A stretch of DNA of 64,000 nucleotides from Heliocidaris tuberculata (Eukaryota > Echinodermata > Echinoidea > Camarodonta > Echinometridae). A program made the translations under genes and the position numbers. The notes below the pieces were generated by a model that saw only the letters and a program-made list of their open reading frames with translations, was not told where the DNA came from and did not search any database. Within the stretch, counting starts at the first letter, position 1, and the number at the start of each line of letters is the position of its first letter. Below are positions 22,340 to 32,698 of this stretch, piece by piece. The DNA lies in assembly GCA_025618425.1 (NCBI GenBank), contig CM046832.1, positions 24,959,059 to 25,023,058 on the forward strand. Direction: 5' to 3'.

Positions 22340-24428
22340 TTTTAGAAGGAGCTATATAGTCTAGGCTTTTTCAAAATCACCCGTTTTTGTATAACTGAGA
22401 GTCTATCCAATTGAGACTTAGTAGAGTTGCCCCGAGCAAGAATACCAAAATTTATGTAGGTTAAAACCAAGGTGGAATACAACAACAGTAATACATGTGA
22501 GGGAAACAAAGATTTTAATTTGCTTATAATACCAACATTATAGAGAGTAATTTGTATAGATACACAGTCTGTGGTTTCCAAGATAACTTCTTATCAATAA
22601 GTAAACCAAGAAACTTTAACTTCTCGACGATTTTTATTGTGGTGTTTTAAGTCATACATTACCATCCAGAGATGCGATTGAATTACTGAATAACATACAA
22701 CGAGTTTTCTCCAAATTGCGAGATAGTCTACGGGCACATACCAAATTGAACAGCATTCAACTCCTTATTAGTTCGTTCCAGAAGTAACGTGGGATCTCTG
22801 TATTGTTAGAAAGAAATACATTCGAATCATCAGCAAATAATATGAAAGATAACACACTGGAAGCATTATGAAAGTCATTTATATATAAAATAAACAACAA
22901 AGGGCCGAGGAGAGATCCCCGAGGTACCCCCACACTGAAGTTCTTTAATTACTGATTCACATCCATTGATAATATTGTTTCCTATTATGAAGATAACTTC
23001 TGAACCAGTCAAGTGCTTTGCCTCTTATACCATAATGGCATAGCAAAATATTATGGTCAACCATATCGAAAGCCTTTGAAAAGTCCAGAAAAAGTTCAAT
23101 AGTGTGTTCATGATTTTCAGTAGCAGTTGAAACCTTATGGATAAAATGTAAAATAGCATGGATTGTAGAATGTGTTTCTCTAACACCAAAGTGGAATTTT
23201 GAGAATACCTCACAGTTGTTTAAAAATTTGACCACTCTTGTATAGACAAGTTTTTTTTTCAAGAATTTTAGATATTGAAGGTAATAAAGATATTGGTCGA
23301 TAACTGTTTAATTCAAGCTTGCCTCCATTTTTAAAAACTGAAACAACCTTAGCTACTTTCATTTTTCCTAGAACAACACCGTTCACCAAAGAAAGATTAA
23401 AGATATGTTCCAAAGGAATCATAATTTCATCCACTATATTTTTTTAGCACAATATAACTAATACCATCATGGCCAGTACTGGGTTTATTTTTCAGATTTT
23501 TTTTACTATACGCTTTATTTCTATCAAATGAGTTGGAATATAAAAAAAAAAGGAGTATTACGATCTTTAAAAAAAGAAATAAATTTTTTTTAGTGAAAGG
23601 TACTCTTTTTGAAAGAGTGGGTCTGATATTTGCACAAAAAAAAAAAAATAAATATCATTAAAGGCATCAGCAATCAGCTTGCTATCGTCAATGCATTTAT
23701 TTTATTTTTCCAATTTATACACCTAATCAAAGATTTAGTAATTAGTAACCCATGGTTGCCGGACTTGACGTGTATAATCTTCATGCTTAATAATCTGAGG
23801 GGGAATACACTCATTGAAAACTTTACATAATATATCCATAAATTTATCATACGTAACATCAACGTCATATTCATGAAGCACAATATTCCAATCTACTTCC
23901 AATAGTTTCTCTTTCAATCTATAGATTTTATATTGCGTTATGCTGCGAAAGAATCTTGGCTGTGCCAAGTCAGAGTGATTATCAAAACAAGATGGCGCAC
24001 AAAGATTGGAAAATGATCAGCAATGTATGACAGAATAATTCCAGATTGAGTATCAACATATATTGCAAAATATATTGTCTATTAAAGTTCCCTTGCTGTA
24101 GTAGCTGTGTAGGTTTAGTTATACAAGGAAAAAATGAATGTGAGAGCACACCACCAAAAAAATCTTGAGATAAAGTTTCATCAACACATTTCAACAAATC
24201 TCTATAATCACCTAGGAGAAAGCAATGTTCATTACAAAGTACTGGGTTTGCAAGTAAATTTTGTAATTCATTGAGAAACGCACTACCGTCAGAGGCAGGA
24301 GGTCGGTAAATAGTACCTACAATGAAACTCTTCCTATTTTGAATATAAATTTCTACAAAAACCGTTTCGATTAAATCAGACATAATATTTAAACCACGTA
24401 AGGTCTTATAAGTAAGATGATTGGGTAT
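22340..24428 (-). pseudogene. LINE A ORF2, 3' portion: endonuclease C-half and reverse transcriptase (CR1/L2-like)
   Basis: On the minus strand the order is an AP-endonuclease segment (LLGDYRDLLK near 24220, cut at 24428), a linker, then reverse transcriptase. RT landmarks are NSYRPISLLPSISKILEK (about 23270-23320), LFLDFSKAFDMVDHNILL (about 23045-23095), GSLLGPLLFILYIND (about 22870-22915), the catalytic FADD (about 22827-22838) and a thumb region with LLLYSTLVLTYINFGI (about 22440-22490). Several frameshifts and stops split it into at least five frames, so it is dead. The 5' half of the endonuclease lies at 30984-31441, displaced by the Ty3/Gypsy insertion. Clade assignment rests on motif style only. 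Confidence 0.85.
24424..24428. repeat. Target-site duplication GGTAT, left copy
   Basis: GGTAT directly precedes the left LTR and recurs directly after the right LTR at 30984-30988. Confidence 0.9.
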
Positions 24429-24623
24429 TGTGACGCGCCTGCGTGCGCCTGGGGATGAAACTACGGATAATAAAGGTTCGCTATCGAAGACATTGAGACA
24501 CAACCATGGCCTCCTCAGTTGTAATCTTTTATGGTCTGATTGTGACGGTATTGGGGGTTGTTCTGCTGGTCTTTTGATGTGAATGATTATGTCAGAGTTG
24601 CACGGAATGTTTGATTCGTGACA
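24429..24623 (+). repeat. Left LTR of Gmr1-type element (195 bp)
   Basis: It starts TGTGACGCGCC and ends CGTGACA, with the canonical TG...CA termini. An AATAAA at 24469-24474 could be the polyadenylation signal when this sequence is at the 3' end. It differs from the right LTR by an extra T (GGTATTGGGGG against GGTATGGGGG) and C/G at one site near 24601. Confidence 0.95.
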
Positions 24624-25089
24624 GATTGGGACCTTGTCCAGGAGTCGACAAACAAGCCGGTTTCTTGTCGAGGTAGTTGCATTTTTTATATCCCGTATTA
24701 TACTGCGGTTGTGTACCATACGTACGTTGTTTTCTATTATGGGTGCATGTTCGGTGTGTGTGCTTTTCGCACGTGCAGTAGTATTTCGCAGGTTTGGTCT
24801 GAGCATGGTCTGAGACGGGTCACGCTCGATTTTTCGGGAATCTAGCCTTGGTTCAAGGCGCGGTGAATTTTGGATTTTTTTTTTTTTTTTTACCGCTTTG
24901 TGAATTGTATTGCACATTCGTGCTTGTCGATAGTTGTTTGGGACTACGTTTTGCGTGGATTGGTCTATGTTATGTACATGGGTACATTTGGCTTAGTGAT
25001 AGCTTGATTTCCTTTCGGAATTTGCCTTTATTTCAAGGTGTTTGGTAGACTAATTCAGTTTAGTATTGAAGTCTTTGGTAATTCCAACT
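24624..25089 (+). other. Leader and candidate primer-binding site of Gmr1-type element
   Basis: The 5' leader of about 470 bp holds no convincing protein. A TGGGACC stretch starting at 24627, three bases after the LTR, is the likely place for a primer-binding site because such sites start with TGG, but I cannot match it to a particular tRNA. A T-run lies near 24876-24890. Confidence 0.4.
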
Positions 25090-27534
25090 ATGGAAAAGGT
25101 ACAGGGTTTTGTTGATGGACCCACTCCCGAGGTGTTGGAGCAGTTGAAGAAAGCAGAGTTGCTTGCAGCTGCTTGGATTTTAGGAATTCCTGTTGGTTCC
25201 TCGGATAGGAAGGTTGATATTCAGGATCTTATTCGGCGATTCTTAGTTCAGGCAGATGTTTGGTCAGCCCCAGTTGCTACTGGTGAAGGGGAGGATGATG
25301 CTTCTGAATCCTCGGCTGAATCTAGTGCTTCTCAGTTAGGCCTTAAGACTCTTGAAACTCAGTTGAAGTTGAAGGAATTAGAACTTCGGACTAAAGAGGT
25401 TGAGTTGGAAATGAAGAGTATAGATTTGAAGTCTAAAGAATTGGAGATGAGGAATGGAAGTTCTCCAGTGAGGTTTGACACTTGCCGGAATGTTCGGCTT
25501 GTCCCCAAGTTTGATGAGGGCAAGGTGGAGGAGTTCTTCCAACATTTTGAAAAGGTTGCAGTAAATTTGGGCTGGGATAGATCTGTCTGGCCGACATTGA
25601 TCCAGAGTGCCCTTGTAGGTCGTGCCCAGGAAGTGTATGCCTCGTTGTCTGTCCAGCAAAGTGGGAGTTATGAGGAGCTCAAGAGGTCCATTTTAAGAGC
25701 GTATGAGTTGGTGCCTGAAGCACACAGGCAGGCATTTCGTAATGTCAGGATGAACGAGGATACTTATGTGGACTTTGTTCGCCGGAAGGTAAGTCATTTC
25801 GACCGGTGGCTGACGTCAACTGGGGTAGACAGTTTTGACCAGTTGAAGGAACTCATACTGCTAGAGGAGTTGAAACGTTCTGTTTCACCCGATTTAAGGC
25901 AGTATCTGGAAGAACGTGAGGTGAAAGATGTCCGGAAAGCGGCAGTCATTCTTGACGAATATGTGTTGACCCACAAGGGGGTCGAGAGGAATAATAACGT
26001 TCCCTGGAAAGGCAGTCAGGGTGTTGGGAAGGAAGGTCCTTCTAGGAAAGGTGAGCCTCAAGACAATCCTGGTTCTGTCAAAAGAGCACAAAAACAGAAA
26101 CCTGGTCCTGGCCCTTGTTTCTGTTGTAAACAAGATGGGCATAGAATGTCGGAATGCAGTAAGCTCAAGAAAAAGAAAGAGAAGGAAGGTTCTGGTGCTA
26201 GGAAGGTGGTTCCTGATGCACTTGCAAGCATTCAGCGGGACAGTAGTGTGGTGTCTGACGAGTACAAACCTTTCGTGTCTGAAGGCTTTGTGAGTTTGAC
26301 ATGTGGTAGTGAGGAGGTTCCAGTGCGTATTTTTCGTGATACTGGGGCTACTCAGAGTCTCCTTTGTTCTGATGTGTTGCCTTTCTCTGATGACTCATCC
26401 GTGCATTCAGATGTTTTCGTTAAGGGAATCGGTGGTATAGTTCAGGTGCCTCTGCATGGTGTCAACTTAACATCAGATATTGTGTCAGGCGAGGTGGTTG
26501 TGGGAATTTCACCTACCCTACCTGTTGAGGGAGTGTCATTGCTGTTGGGTAATGATATCGCAGGTGAGAAGGTCTCGTCATATCCAGTTAAGAGTATGAC
26601 TCCTGTGTGTGATGAGAAAACGGAGCAGTTGGTTGAGGAAATGCCAGATGTATTTCCATCTTGTGTTTTGACCAGATCTATGGCTTCAAAGGTGGAGGAG
26701 GAGAAGAGAAAGTCAGAGCAGTCTTTGGAAAAGACTATTTCAGACGATGGTGTCTGTCGATTGGATGATAGCAGTGTTTTTTGTCAGTTAGATGATGGCA
26801 AATCAACTGGAAAGAGTAGTGCAGTTCATCAGGTAGATGAAAGTGAGATAGGATTGAATAAGGATTCCTTGATAGATGCTCAGGGGAAGGATCCCGAGTT
26901 GGTAGGAATAAGGGATAGTGCTTTGTCTGAAGAAGAGGCTGTTAAAGAAAGTGTTTGTTTCTACAAAAAGGGAGATATGTTGATGAGGAAATGGAAACCA
27001 GTAGATGCCTCATTTGAAGAGGATTGGAGAGAAGTTCACCAGGTTGTTGTGCCGAAGGCATTTCGTAAGCAGATCCTTAGTGTTTCACATGATATTGGTC
27101 TGGGTGGGCACCTTGGTGTGAACAAAACTGTGCAAAGAATCTTAAAGCATTTCTTTTGGCCTGGGTTGAGACGTGATGTTTCTGATTTTTGTAGGTCATG
27201 TCATGTTTGCCAAATGGTTTGGAAACCAAATCAGAAGATCCCTCCAGCACCTTTGCGACCTATTCCTGCTTTCGATGAGCCATTCTCAACAGTGATAGTT
27301 GATTGTGTAGGTCCACTGCCAAAAACCAAGGCTGGACATGAGTATCTTCTCACTATGATGTGTGCGGCTACAAGATTTCCGGAAGCTGTACCACTTCGGA
27401 GAATTACGGCACAGAATGTTAGCAAGGCATTGGTCAAGTTCTTCACCTTGGTGGGTTTGTCGAAAATCATTCAGTCTGATCAGGGCTCGAACTTCACATC
27501 AAAGGTTTTCAGACAAGTGATGTCTCAGTTTTAG
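25090..27534 (+). CDS. Gag - protease - integrase N-terminal part (Gmr1-type element)
   Basis: The ATG at 25090 is the first in frame after the leader and opens an 814-codon frame. Residues about 85-125 form a charged coiled-coil-like stretch (LKLKELELRTKEVELEMKS), followed by a retrotransposon Gag core. A CCHC zinc knuckle CFCCKQDGHRMSEC lies at about 343-356. The aspartic protease active site RDTGATQS has its Asp at about 417. An HHCC zinc domain (HDIGLGGH ... CRSCHVC) spans about 667-707, then the integrase core with VDCVG (first Asp, about 738) and QSDQGSNF (second Asp, about 797). The frame stops inside the integrase core at 27532-27534, before the catalytic Glu, which lies in another frame just downstream. 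Confidence 0.9.
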   Translation: MEKVQGFVDGPTPEVLEQLKKAELLAAAWILGIPVGSSDRKVDIQDLIRRFLVQADVWSAPVATGEGEDDASESSAESSASQLGLKTLETQLKLKELELRTKEVELEMKSIDLKSKELEMRNGSSPVRFDTCRNVRLVPKFDEGKVEEFFQHFEKVAVNLGWDRSVWPTLIQSALVGRAQEVYASLSVQQSGSYEELKRSILRAYELVPEAHRQAFRNVRMNEDTYVDFVRRKVSHFDRWLTSTGVDSFDQLKELILLEELKRSVSPDLRQYLEEREVKDVRKAAVILDEYVLTHKGVERNNNVPWKGSQGVGKEGPSRKGEPQDNPGSVKRAQKQKPGPGPCFCCKQDGHRMSECSKLKKKKEKEGSGARKVVPDALASIQRDSSVVSDEYKPFVSEGFVSLTCGSEEVPVRIFRDTGATQSLLCSDVLPFSDDSSVHSDVFVKGIGGIVQVPLHGVNLTSDIVSGEVVVGISPTLPVEGVSLLLGNDIAGEKVSSYPVKSMTPVCDEKTEQLVEEMPDVFPSCVLTRSMASKVEEEKRKSEQSLEKTISDDGVCRLDDSSVFCQLDDGKSTGKSSAVHQVDESEIGLNKDSLIDAQGKDPELVGIRDSALSEEEAVKESVCFYKKGDMLMRKWKPVDASFEEDWREVHQVVVPKAFRKQILSVSHDIGLGGHLGVNKTVQRILKHFFWPGLRRDVSDFCRSCHVCQMVWKPNQKIPPAPLRPIPAFDEPFSTVIVDCVGPLPKTKAGHEYLLTMMCAATRFPEAVPLRRITAQNVSKALVKFFTLVGLSKIIQSDQGSNFTSKVFRQVMSQF

Positions 27535-28238
27535 GAGTTGAGTGCGTGAATTTGAGTGCCTACCACCCTGAGAGTCAAGGGGCCCTAGAACGATTCCATC
27601 AAACCCTGAAAAGTATGATGAGAACATACTGTTTTCAGTGTGAGAAAGAATGGGATGAAGGTCTTCCCCTACTCTTGTTTGCTGTTCGTGAGTCAGTCCA
27701 AGACTCACTCGGTTTCAGTCCTTTCGAGCTCGTCTTTGGCCACTCAGTTCGTGGGCCACTGAAGATCTTGAAAGAGAAGATGTTTGAGGACGCGAAGTGT
27801 GGACTACTTGATTATGTATCAAGGTTCCGAGAAAGATTGATTTGTTCTCGAGAACTTGCCACACAGCATATGAAGGAAGCACAGGCTGACATGAAGAAGG
27901 TGTTTGATCGTAAAGCTAAGGAGAGAAGCTTTGAACCTGGTTCGAAGGTGTTAGTCCTGTTGCCTATTCCAGGCAATTGCTTGCAAGCTCGGTACTCTGG
28001 TCCGTACCTTGTTGATAAGAAAGTCAGTGATGTTAATTACATCATTCGGACTCCTGATCAAAGAAGGCAGAAGCGCCTTTGTCACATCAACATGCTCAAA
28101 GAGTATGTAGAACGCAATAGGGATGGTGTAGAGAAGCCTGTTGCTAGTGTTGTTGTGAGTAGTTGTGGAGATGATGGTGAAGACATCAATGTTCAGAGTG
28201 AAGTTGACTTTGAGTTGCCTGAATTAAGGTTGAATTAA
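27535..28238 (+). CDS. Integrase C-terminal part with catalytic Glu and GPY-like module (frame-shifted)
   Basis: The frame in phase -1 relative to the previous one carries SAYHPESQGALERFH, which holds the third catalytic residue of the DDE triad, then FELVFGHSVRGPL and a GPY/F-type module (RYSGPYLVDKK, about 27990-28025). It ends at a TAA at 28236-28238. The break between the parts lies around 27528-27534, where CAGTTTTAG replaces continuous coding; I see no canonical slippery heptamer, so a small indel is more likely than programmed shifting. The second break is caused by an 11-bp duplication described separately. Confidence 0.85.
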
Positions 28239-28242
28239 GGTT
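28221..28242 (+). repeat. 11-bp tandem duplication that breaks pol
   Basis: GAATTAAGGTT occurs twice in a row. The extra copy changes the frame and creates the TAA that ends the integrase segment. With one copy the integrase and RT frames would be in register, so this is a slip-type mutation rather than a designed ORF boundary. Confidence 0.85.
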
Positions 28243-29662
28243 GAAGAATTCTGAGGTACTGGCAAATCTGGGTGAAAGGTTGAGTCATCTTCCAGCGAGT
28301 GAGAAGGATTCATGGCAAAGTCTTATTCATGACCATAGCCACCTGTTTGGTGATGTTCCAGGTAGAACCAGTCTTGTAGAGCATGATGTTGACGTGGGGG
28401 ACTCTCCTCCAGTCAAGCAACATCCTTACAGAGCAAATCCTTCAAAGATGGAACTTTTGAGGAAGGAAGTTGAATACATGAAGGTCAATGACATTATTGA
28501 ACCAAGCAAAAGTCAATGGAGTTCTCCATGTGTGTTGGTACCAAAGAAGGATGGTACGTATAGGTTTTGTACTGACTACAGGGTGTTGAATTCTAAGACT
28601 AAGGCAGACTCATACCCCATATCTCGCATTGATGACCTGATAGATCGAATAGGGAGTGCCAAATTTGTGTCAAAGTTCGACCTGCTAAAAGGGTACTGGC
28701 AAGTACCCCTATCATCAAGGGCCAGAGAGCTGTCTGCGTTCGTGACGCCTGAGGGTCTCTACCAGTATAAGGTCATGCCATTCGGCATGAAGAATGCTCC
28801 CGCCACTTTTCAGAGGTTAATCAACGCAGTAACTTCTGGGCTAGAAGGATGTCAGGCCTACCTTGATGATATCGTGGTGTACAGCAATGAGTGGGAAGAG
28901 CACTTGCAGCGAATAAGGGCTCTATTCGACCGTCTCTCCAAGGCAAATCTAACTGTTAACCTAAAGAAGACTGAGTTCGCTCATGCACAGGTGTCGTTTC
29001 TAGGCCATGTTGTTGGGCTTGGAACTGTGCGTCCACTTGATGCCAAGGTGGAAGCCATCCTGAACTTCCCTGTTCCTGAAAACAAGCGGGCCCTGCGACG
29101 CTTCCTGGGGATGTCTGGATTCTACCGAAAATTCTGCAAGAACTTCGCTGATGTTGCAGCACCACTCAACAATATGATGCGGAAGGATGTACCATACTCT
29201 TGGACTTCAACATGCCAAGTTGCGTTTGAACGACTGAAGTCAACGCTTGCGAGCACACCAGTCTTAGCAGCACCAGATTTTGACAGAGCTTTCATACTTG
29301 AAGTAGATGCTAGTGATGTTGGTGCAGGAAGTGTGTTGATCCAGGCGGATGATGCTGGCTTGGAACGCCCAGTGTGCTATATGTCGAAGAAGTTCAACAA
29401 ACACCAGACAAGATACTCCACAGTAGAGAAAGAAACACTCGCCTTAATCCTGTCTCTGCAGTTCTTCGACGTCTACGTTAGCAATAACAAGTACCCAGTG
29501 ACAGTTAGAACTGACCACAACCCACTCACCTTCCTAACGAAGATGAAGAACAAAAACAGCAGACTTATGAGGTGGTCTCTGATGCTACAGGAGTATGATC
29601 TGAACATTGAACACATTCGCGGAAAGGACAATATCATTGCTGACACTCTGTCCCGTGGATAG
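28241..29662 (+). CDS. Reverse transcriptase - RNase H (Gmr1-type element)
   Basis: The frame runs 473 codons to a TAG just after DTLSRG. RT motifs include EPSKSQWSSPCVLVPKKDG, FCTDYRVLN, KFDLLKGYWQ, MPFGMKNAPATFQ and catalytic YLDDIVV (YLDD near 28858-28869). RNase H follows with FILEVDASDVGAGSVL, YSTVEKETLAL, VRTDHNPL and the terminal ADTLSR, and all the expected acidic residues are visible. The frame opens with TTG and continues the upstream pol, so it is not an independent gene. RNase H is the last domain; no integrase follows, which confirms the unusual order. Confidence 0.93.
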   Translation: MKNSEVLANLGERLSHLPASEKDSWQSLIHDHSHLFGDVPGRTSLVEHDVDVGDSPPVKQHPYRANPSKMELLRKEVEYMKVNDIIEPSKSQWSSPCVLVPKKDGTYRFCTDYRVLNSKTKADSYPISRIDDLIDRIGSAKFVSKFDLLKGYWQVPLSSRARELSAFVTPEGLYQYKVMPFGMKNAPATFQRLINAVTSGLEGCQAYLDDIVVYSNEWEEHLQRIRALFDRLSKANLTVNLKKTEFAHAQVSFLGHVVGLGTVRPLDAKVEAILNFPVPENKRALRRFLGMSGFYRKFCKNFADVAAPLNNMMRKDVPYSWTSTCQVAFERLKSTLASTPVLAAPDFDRAFILEVDASDVGAGSVLIQADDAGLERPVCYMSKKFNKHQTRYSTVEKETLALILSLQFFDVYVSNNKYPVTVRTDHNPLTFLTKMKNKNSRLMRWSLMLQEYDLNIEHIRGKDNIIADTLSRG

Positions 29663-30777
29663 GTTGTTATTTGTAATGTTAACAAGTAACCAAGTTTATT
29701 GTACTTGAAAATGCAAAAATGTGTAAGTTATACTTTTTGCAGGTTTATGTTTTTTTTTTTGTTTTTTTTGTTAGTTGCAGGTAGTCTGCTTCAAAATCAT
29801 AGACTGTCCAGGCAACAGAGTTTTACACTTACATGACTCTTTATATAACAGTGCATATTGTATTTCACATGGTCAAATGTAATTTAATTAGTTGATGTTT
29901 TGGTTGGTACAGAAAATTGAGACTAGTAGTGACAAATTTCAGGAAAAAAATACTGCATTTGTAAATTCTCGTTGGGGGGCTTGTTTAGATTATAGTTAGG
30001 ATGGAGAAACATGAACTATTGTCACATGAAGGTGAAAAAAAAAAATGCACATGTGTATTTGTAAAGAAAATGTACAGAAAGAAAGTGCACAGAATAATTG
30101 TTATATTATTTGTTTTAGAGGGGTTTTTTATTTTAATGATGTTTCTTCAGGAGGAGAAAAAGTAGGTGATTTGTACATGTCGTGTACATAAAATATTCAA
30201 CCAGAGGGAAAAGTTTGTTAAAAAAAAACAAAAAAGATGCTGATGATAGAGAATACTAAGTACTATAGTAAATGTATGAAAATACTTTTTGCATGTTGAT
30301 TTTTGTATTAGATCTCATGCATGTCTTTGATTTATCTATTAGTTTATTTATCTATTAGTTTATTTATCTATTAGTTTAAAAGAAGCAAGTTGTGAATGGC
30401 ATTATTTGCATTTATGAACAACAAAAGAAAAAGATCATTTACAATGTCAGACATTTGTGACATTGTCCGGTTAAGTCATGTTGTTATTACCTCAACATAT
30501 TTCCAGGATTTATATCTAGGCGTGGGATCTTGAACCACATGTATACATGTAGGTGCATTATTTCCTACAGATGAATAAGATAATTATTAAGGTTTTCATA
30601 TTCACATAGAGAAAATTGTATGTAGTTGGAAGGCAGAAATTTGATGTGTTTTATTTATGGCGATGATGTCTATTTTGTTATCGTCAGCTGTTCTGTTAAA
30701 GGGAAAGATATACCTATAGCACTTCATGCTTTGTATCTCTGTATTTTGCCAGAAAGTTCTTTCATAACTTTCTGTTT
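29663..30777 (+). other. Long 3' non-coding tail of Gmr1-type element
   Basis: About 1.1 kb without a convincing frame lies between RNase H and the polypurine tract. It is AT-rich, with a short TTTATCTATTAG triplication near 30330-30377. No envelope-like frame, signal peptide or transmembrane protein is visible. Confidence 0.7.
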
Positions 30778-30789
30778 AAAGGAGGGAGG
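30778..30789 (+). promoter_or_regulatory. Polypurine tract
   Basis: AAAGGAGGGAGG lies directly before the right LTR, the position used to prime plus-strand DNA synthesis in LTR retrotransposons. Confidence 0.85.
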
Positions 30790-30983
30790 TGTGACGCGCC
30801 TGCGTGCGCCTGGGGATGAAACTACGGATAATAAAGGTTCGCTATCGAAGACATTGAGACACAACCATGGCCTCCTCAGTTGTAATCTTTTATGGTCTGA
30901 TTGTGACGGTATGGGGGTTGTTCTGCTGGTCTTTTGATGTGAATGATTATGTCAGAGTTGGACGGAATGTTTGATTCGTGACA
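30790..30983 (+). repeat. Right LTR of Gmr1-type element (194 bp)
   Basis: Starts TGTGACGCGCC and ends CGTGACA; two differences from the left LTR. AATAAA at 30830-30835 is a candidate polyadenylation signal. Confidence 0.95.
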
Positions 30984-31441
30984 GGTATATATAAAGCAAC
31001 TCCTCCCCCTCGTTTGGATTTCCTAGATCGTGCTGAGATAACGAATAAATCGAGGAAGGATCATCTGCAAACTACGTTTCAGACAATCCTATGACCGTAT
31101 TTTCAACGCTCAAGAAGTGCGCAAAATGCATCGAAATTCTTGTTCGCACTACGTATGTTCAGATGCAAACAAGAAAAATCTTTCAAAGAAAGGAACCCAT
31201 ACTTTTCAGCGAATTGATTCAGAGTAAAGTATGAAGATTTTAGGTTTATGCCTGTATTATGTATGTCTACAGGAAGATTAAGATCCATAGTATTAGAGTT
31301 TAAAGCTTTGATAACATTAGACTCAAATCCATGAGAAGTGCATACTCAATGATTTCCAACATCGCCATGAGACTGAGTTTGACTAAGACAAAATGATTCA
31401 TCATCAAATACTGATGAAAATGAAACATCATTATCATTCAT
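30984..31441 (-). pseudogene. LINE A ORF2, 5' portion: endonuclease N-terminal half
   Basis: On the minus strand a start-like ATG near 31441 opens a frame that is soon broken by a stop. A second frame (31103-31288) has FSCLHLNIRSANKNFDAF, the typical N-terminus of an AP-type LINE endonuclease. Immediately beside the Gypsy right LTR the frame reads GGGVALYI, a conserved endonuclease motif. The first copy of GGTAT belongs to the original gene, and the frame resumes in register at 24428 on the other side of the insertion. Confidence 0.85.
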
Positions 31442-32039
31442 TTTATTTATTTAACTATACATCGCAAAAGCATCAGTACCAAGACATCATGATAAAGTAC
31501 ATATTTAATTATCAATAGAGACATCTTCAATGAATACAGGCTGCAAAAAACAAAGAAGAACATTGCAAGAGAGACACCGACATGAACACACAGACCACTA
31601 TGGGGACAATAAATAAAAGAGACATTCAAAGCAACACACAAACATAACCGTAAAAGGATCTAGATCTAGAAAGGCGAAGTAGAAATACATGAACAGATCT
31701 AAACGAGATCTACATGGAACTACATGTAGCAGTCTTGATGAAAAGATCATATACACGTACAGGGATTAGCTTAGATCCCAGGGCAGGGAACCGGACTCAT
31801 CTGTAACAAAGGATTATATAACTAACGTTAGACTATTACAACTTTAAGCAAGCCAAGACAGAACTGGACATAAATCAGTCAAACAGTAGACTGTAAGTCA
31901 AGAATTAGGAAGAAAGATTGAGGTTTATTATGTTTCTAAACAGCATTATTTGCAAAAAACAGGAAGAAAAACCTAGAATAGTAGAAAAGGATATTCCAAA
32001 TCTAATATCAAAATTTCTTGCTGAACTTGGAGTTGGAGA
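31442..32039. other. Spacer, likely LINE A 5' region and unknown sequence
   Basis: The part next to 31441 should be the 5' untranslated region or ORF1 remnant of LINE A. Repeated AGATCTAGATCT-like motifs occur near 31657-31710. No gene is supported. Confidence 0.35.
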
Positions 32040-32640
32040 TTAACAGGAGATCACTTTTCTGCCTGGACTTGGACTTGGACTTGGTCTCAAATGCAAAGTT
32101 ATGCATGTTTCAAGATCACGGAGAGCTGTCAATGATGTATATTATGTAAATGGTCAAGTTCTTCAGTTGGTTGAATCCTACAGATATCTAGGCATTATTT
32201 TTTCACGTGATCTTTCAAGGTCAAAGCATGTTAATTATGTCATTATTAAATGTTCAAGACTGTCTGGGTTCATTAGAAGGATTGTTAATTCTAGAAACCA
32301 AATGGTACTCAAACGTCTTTTCTGTGCTTTGTGAAGGCCGATCATAGAATACTGTATCGGATGCATTAGTGTTGTTGTCAGTGCGATCTATAATACTATG
32401 ATGTGACGCTTATCGTAACACAGTAAGCGAATGCATGCGATATATTAACATGTTTGTTTCATGAACATTGAATGGGTCATGAACATTGAATGGGTAATAA
32501 ACATTTTGCTGCTTGAGACAGTTTATAAGGAATCTTTTGTCTGTTCATCCATTTGACATTTTTTCTGTGGTATATTAAGTTTACTTTAATTTATTGATCT
32601 CATTGTCTGAATGCGGATCGTTTGGCTGTGACAATGCTTG
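32040..32640 (+). pseudogene. LINE C fragment: reverse transcriptase C-terminal (thumb) region
   Basis: The frame at 32101-32334 contains VESYRYLGIIFSRDLSRSKH and LKRLFCAL, matching the conserved region downstream of the catalytic core of LINE reverse transcriptases. It ends in a stop, followed by RPIIEYC-like sequence in the same context. The catalytic domains are missing, so this is a 5'-truncated remnant. It lies directly upstream of LINE B in the same orientation but precedes its ORF1, so it is a separate insertion. Confidence 0.65.
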
Positions 32641-32698
32641 GAAGTACTACGTTTTTATCCTGACATAGTTCTTAGAACTACTCATATAATACTTCATA

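Larger units (their letters stand above)
24429..30983 (+). mobile_element. Ty3/Gypsy LTR retrotransposon of Gmr1 type (IN before RT), 6,555 bp
   Basis: Both LTRs, a 5-bp target duplication, a polypurine tract, gag, protease, integrase, reverse transcriptase and RNase H are present. The pol order PR-IN-RT-RH is the Ty1/Copia order, while RT and IN sequences are Ty3/Gypsy in style; this combination defines the Gmr1-like group known from deuterostomes. It sits in opposite orientation inside the endonuclease region of LINE A. LTRs differ by one substitution and one indel. Two frame breaks divide the coding region. No envelope-like frame is present. Confidence 0.92.

Noticed and set aside
24618..25048. 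Small proteins in the leader of the Gmr1-type element
   Set aside because: Short hydrophobic frames overlap the LTR end and a T-run, without conservation evidence.
27526..27534. Programmed -1 frameshift site in Gmr1-type pol
   Set aside because: No canonical slippery heptamer or clear downstream structure is visible, and a shift in the middle of integrase would be unusual; a small indel is simpler.
28241..28260. Separate start codon for the RT-RNase H frame
   Set aside because: The frame opens with TTG directly after an 11-bp duplication that explains the break, so it is a continuation of pol.
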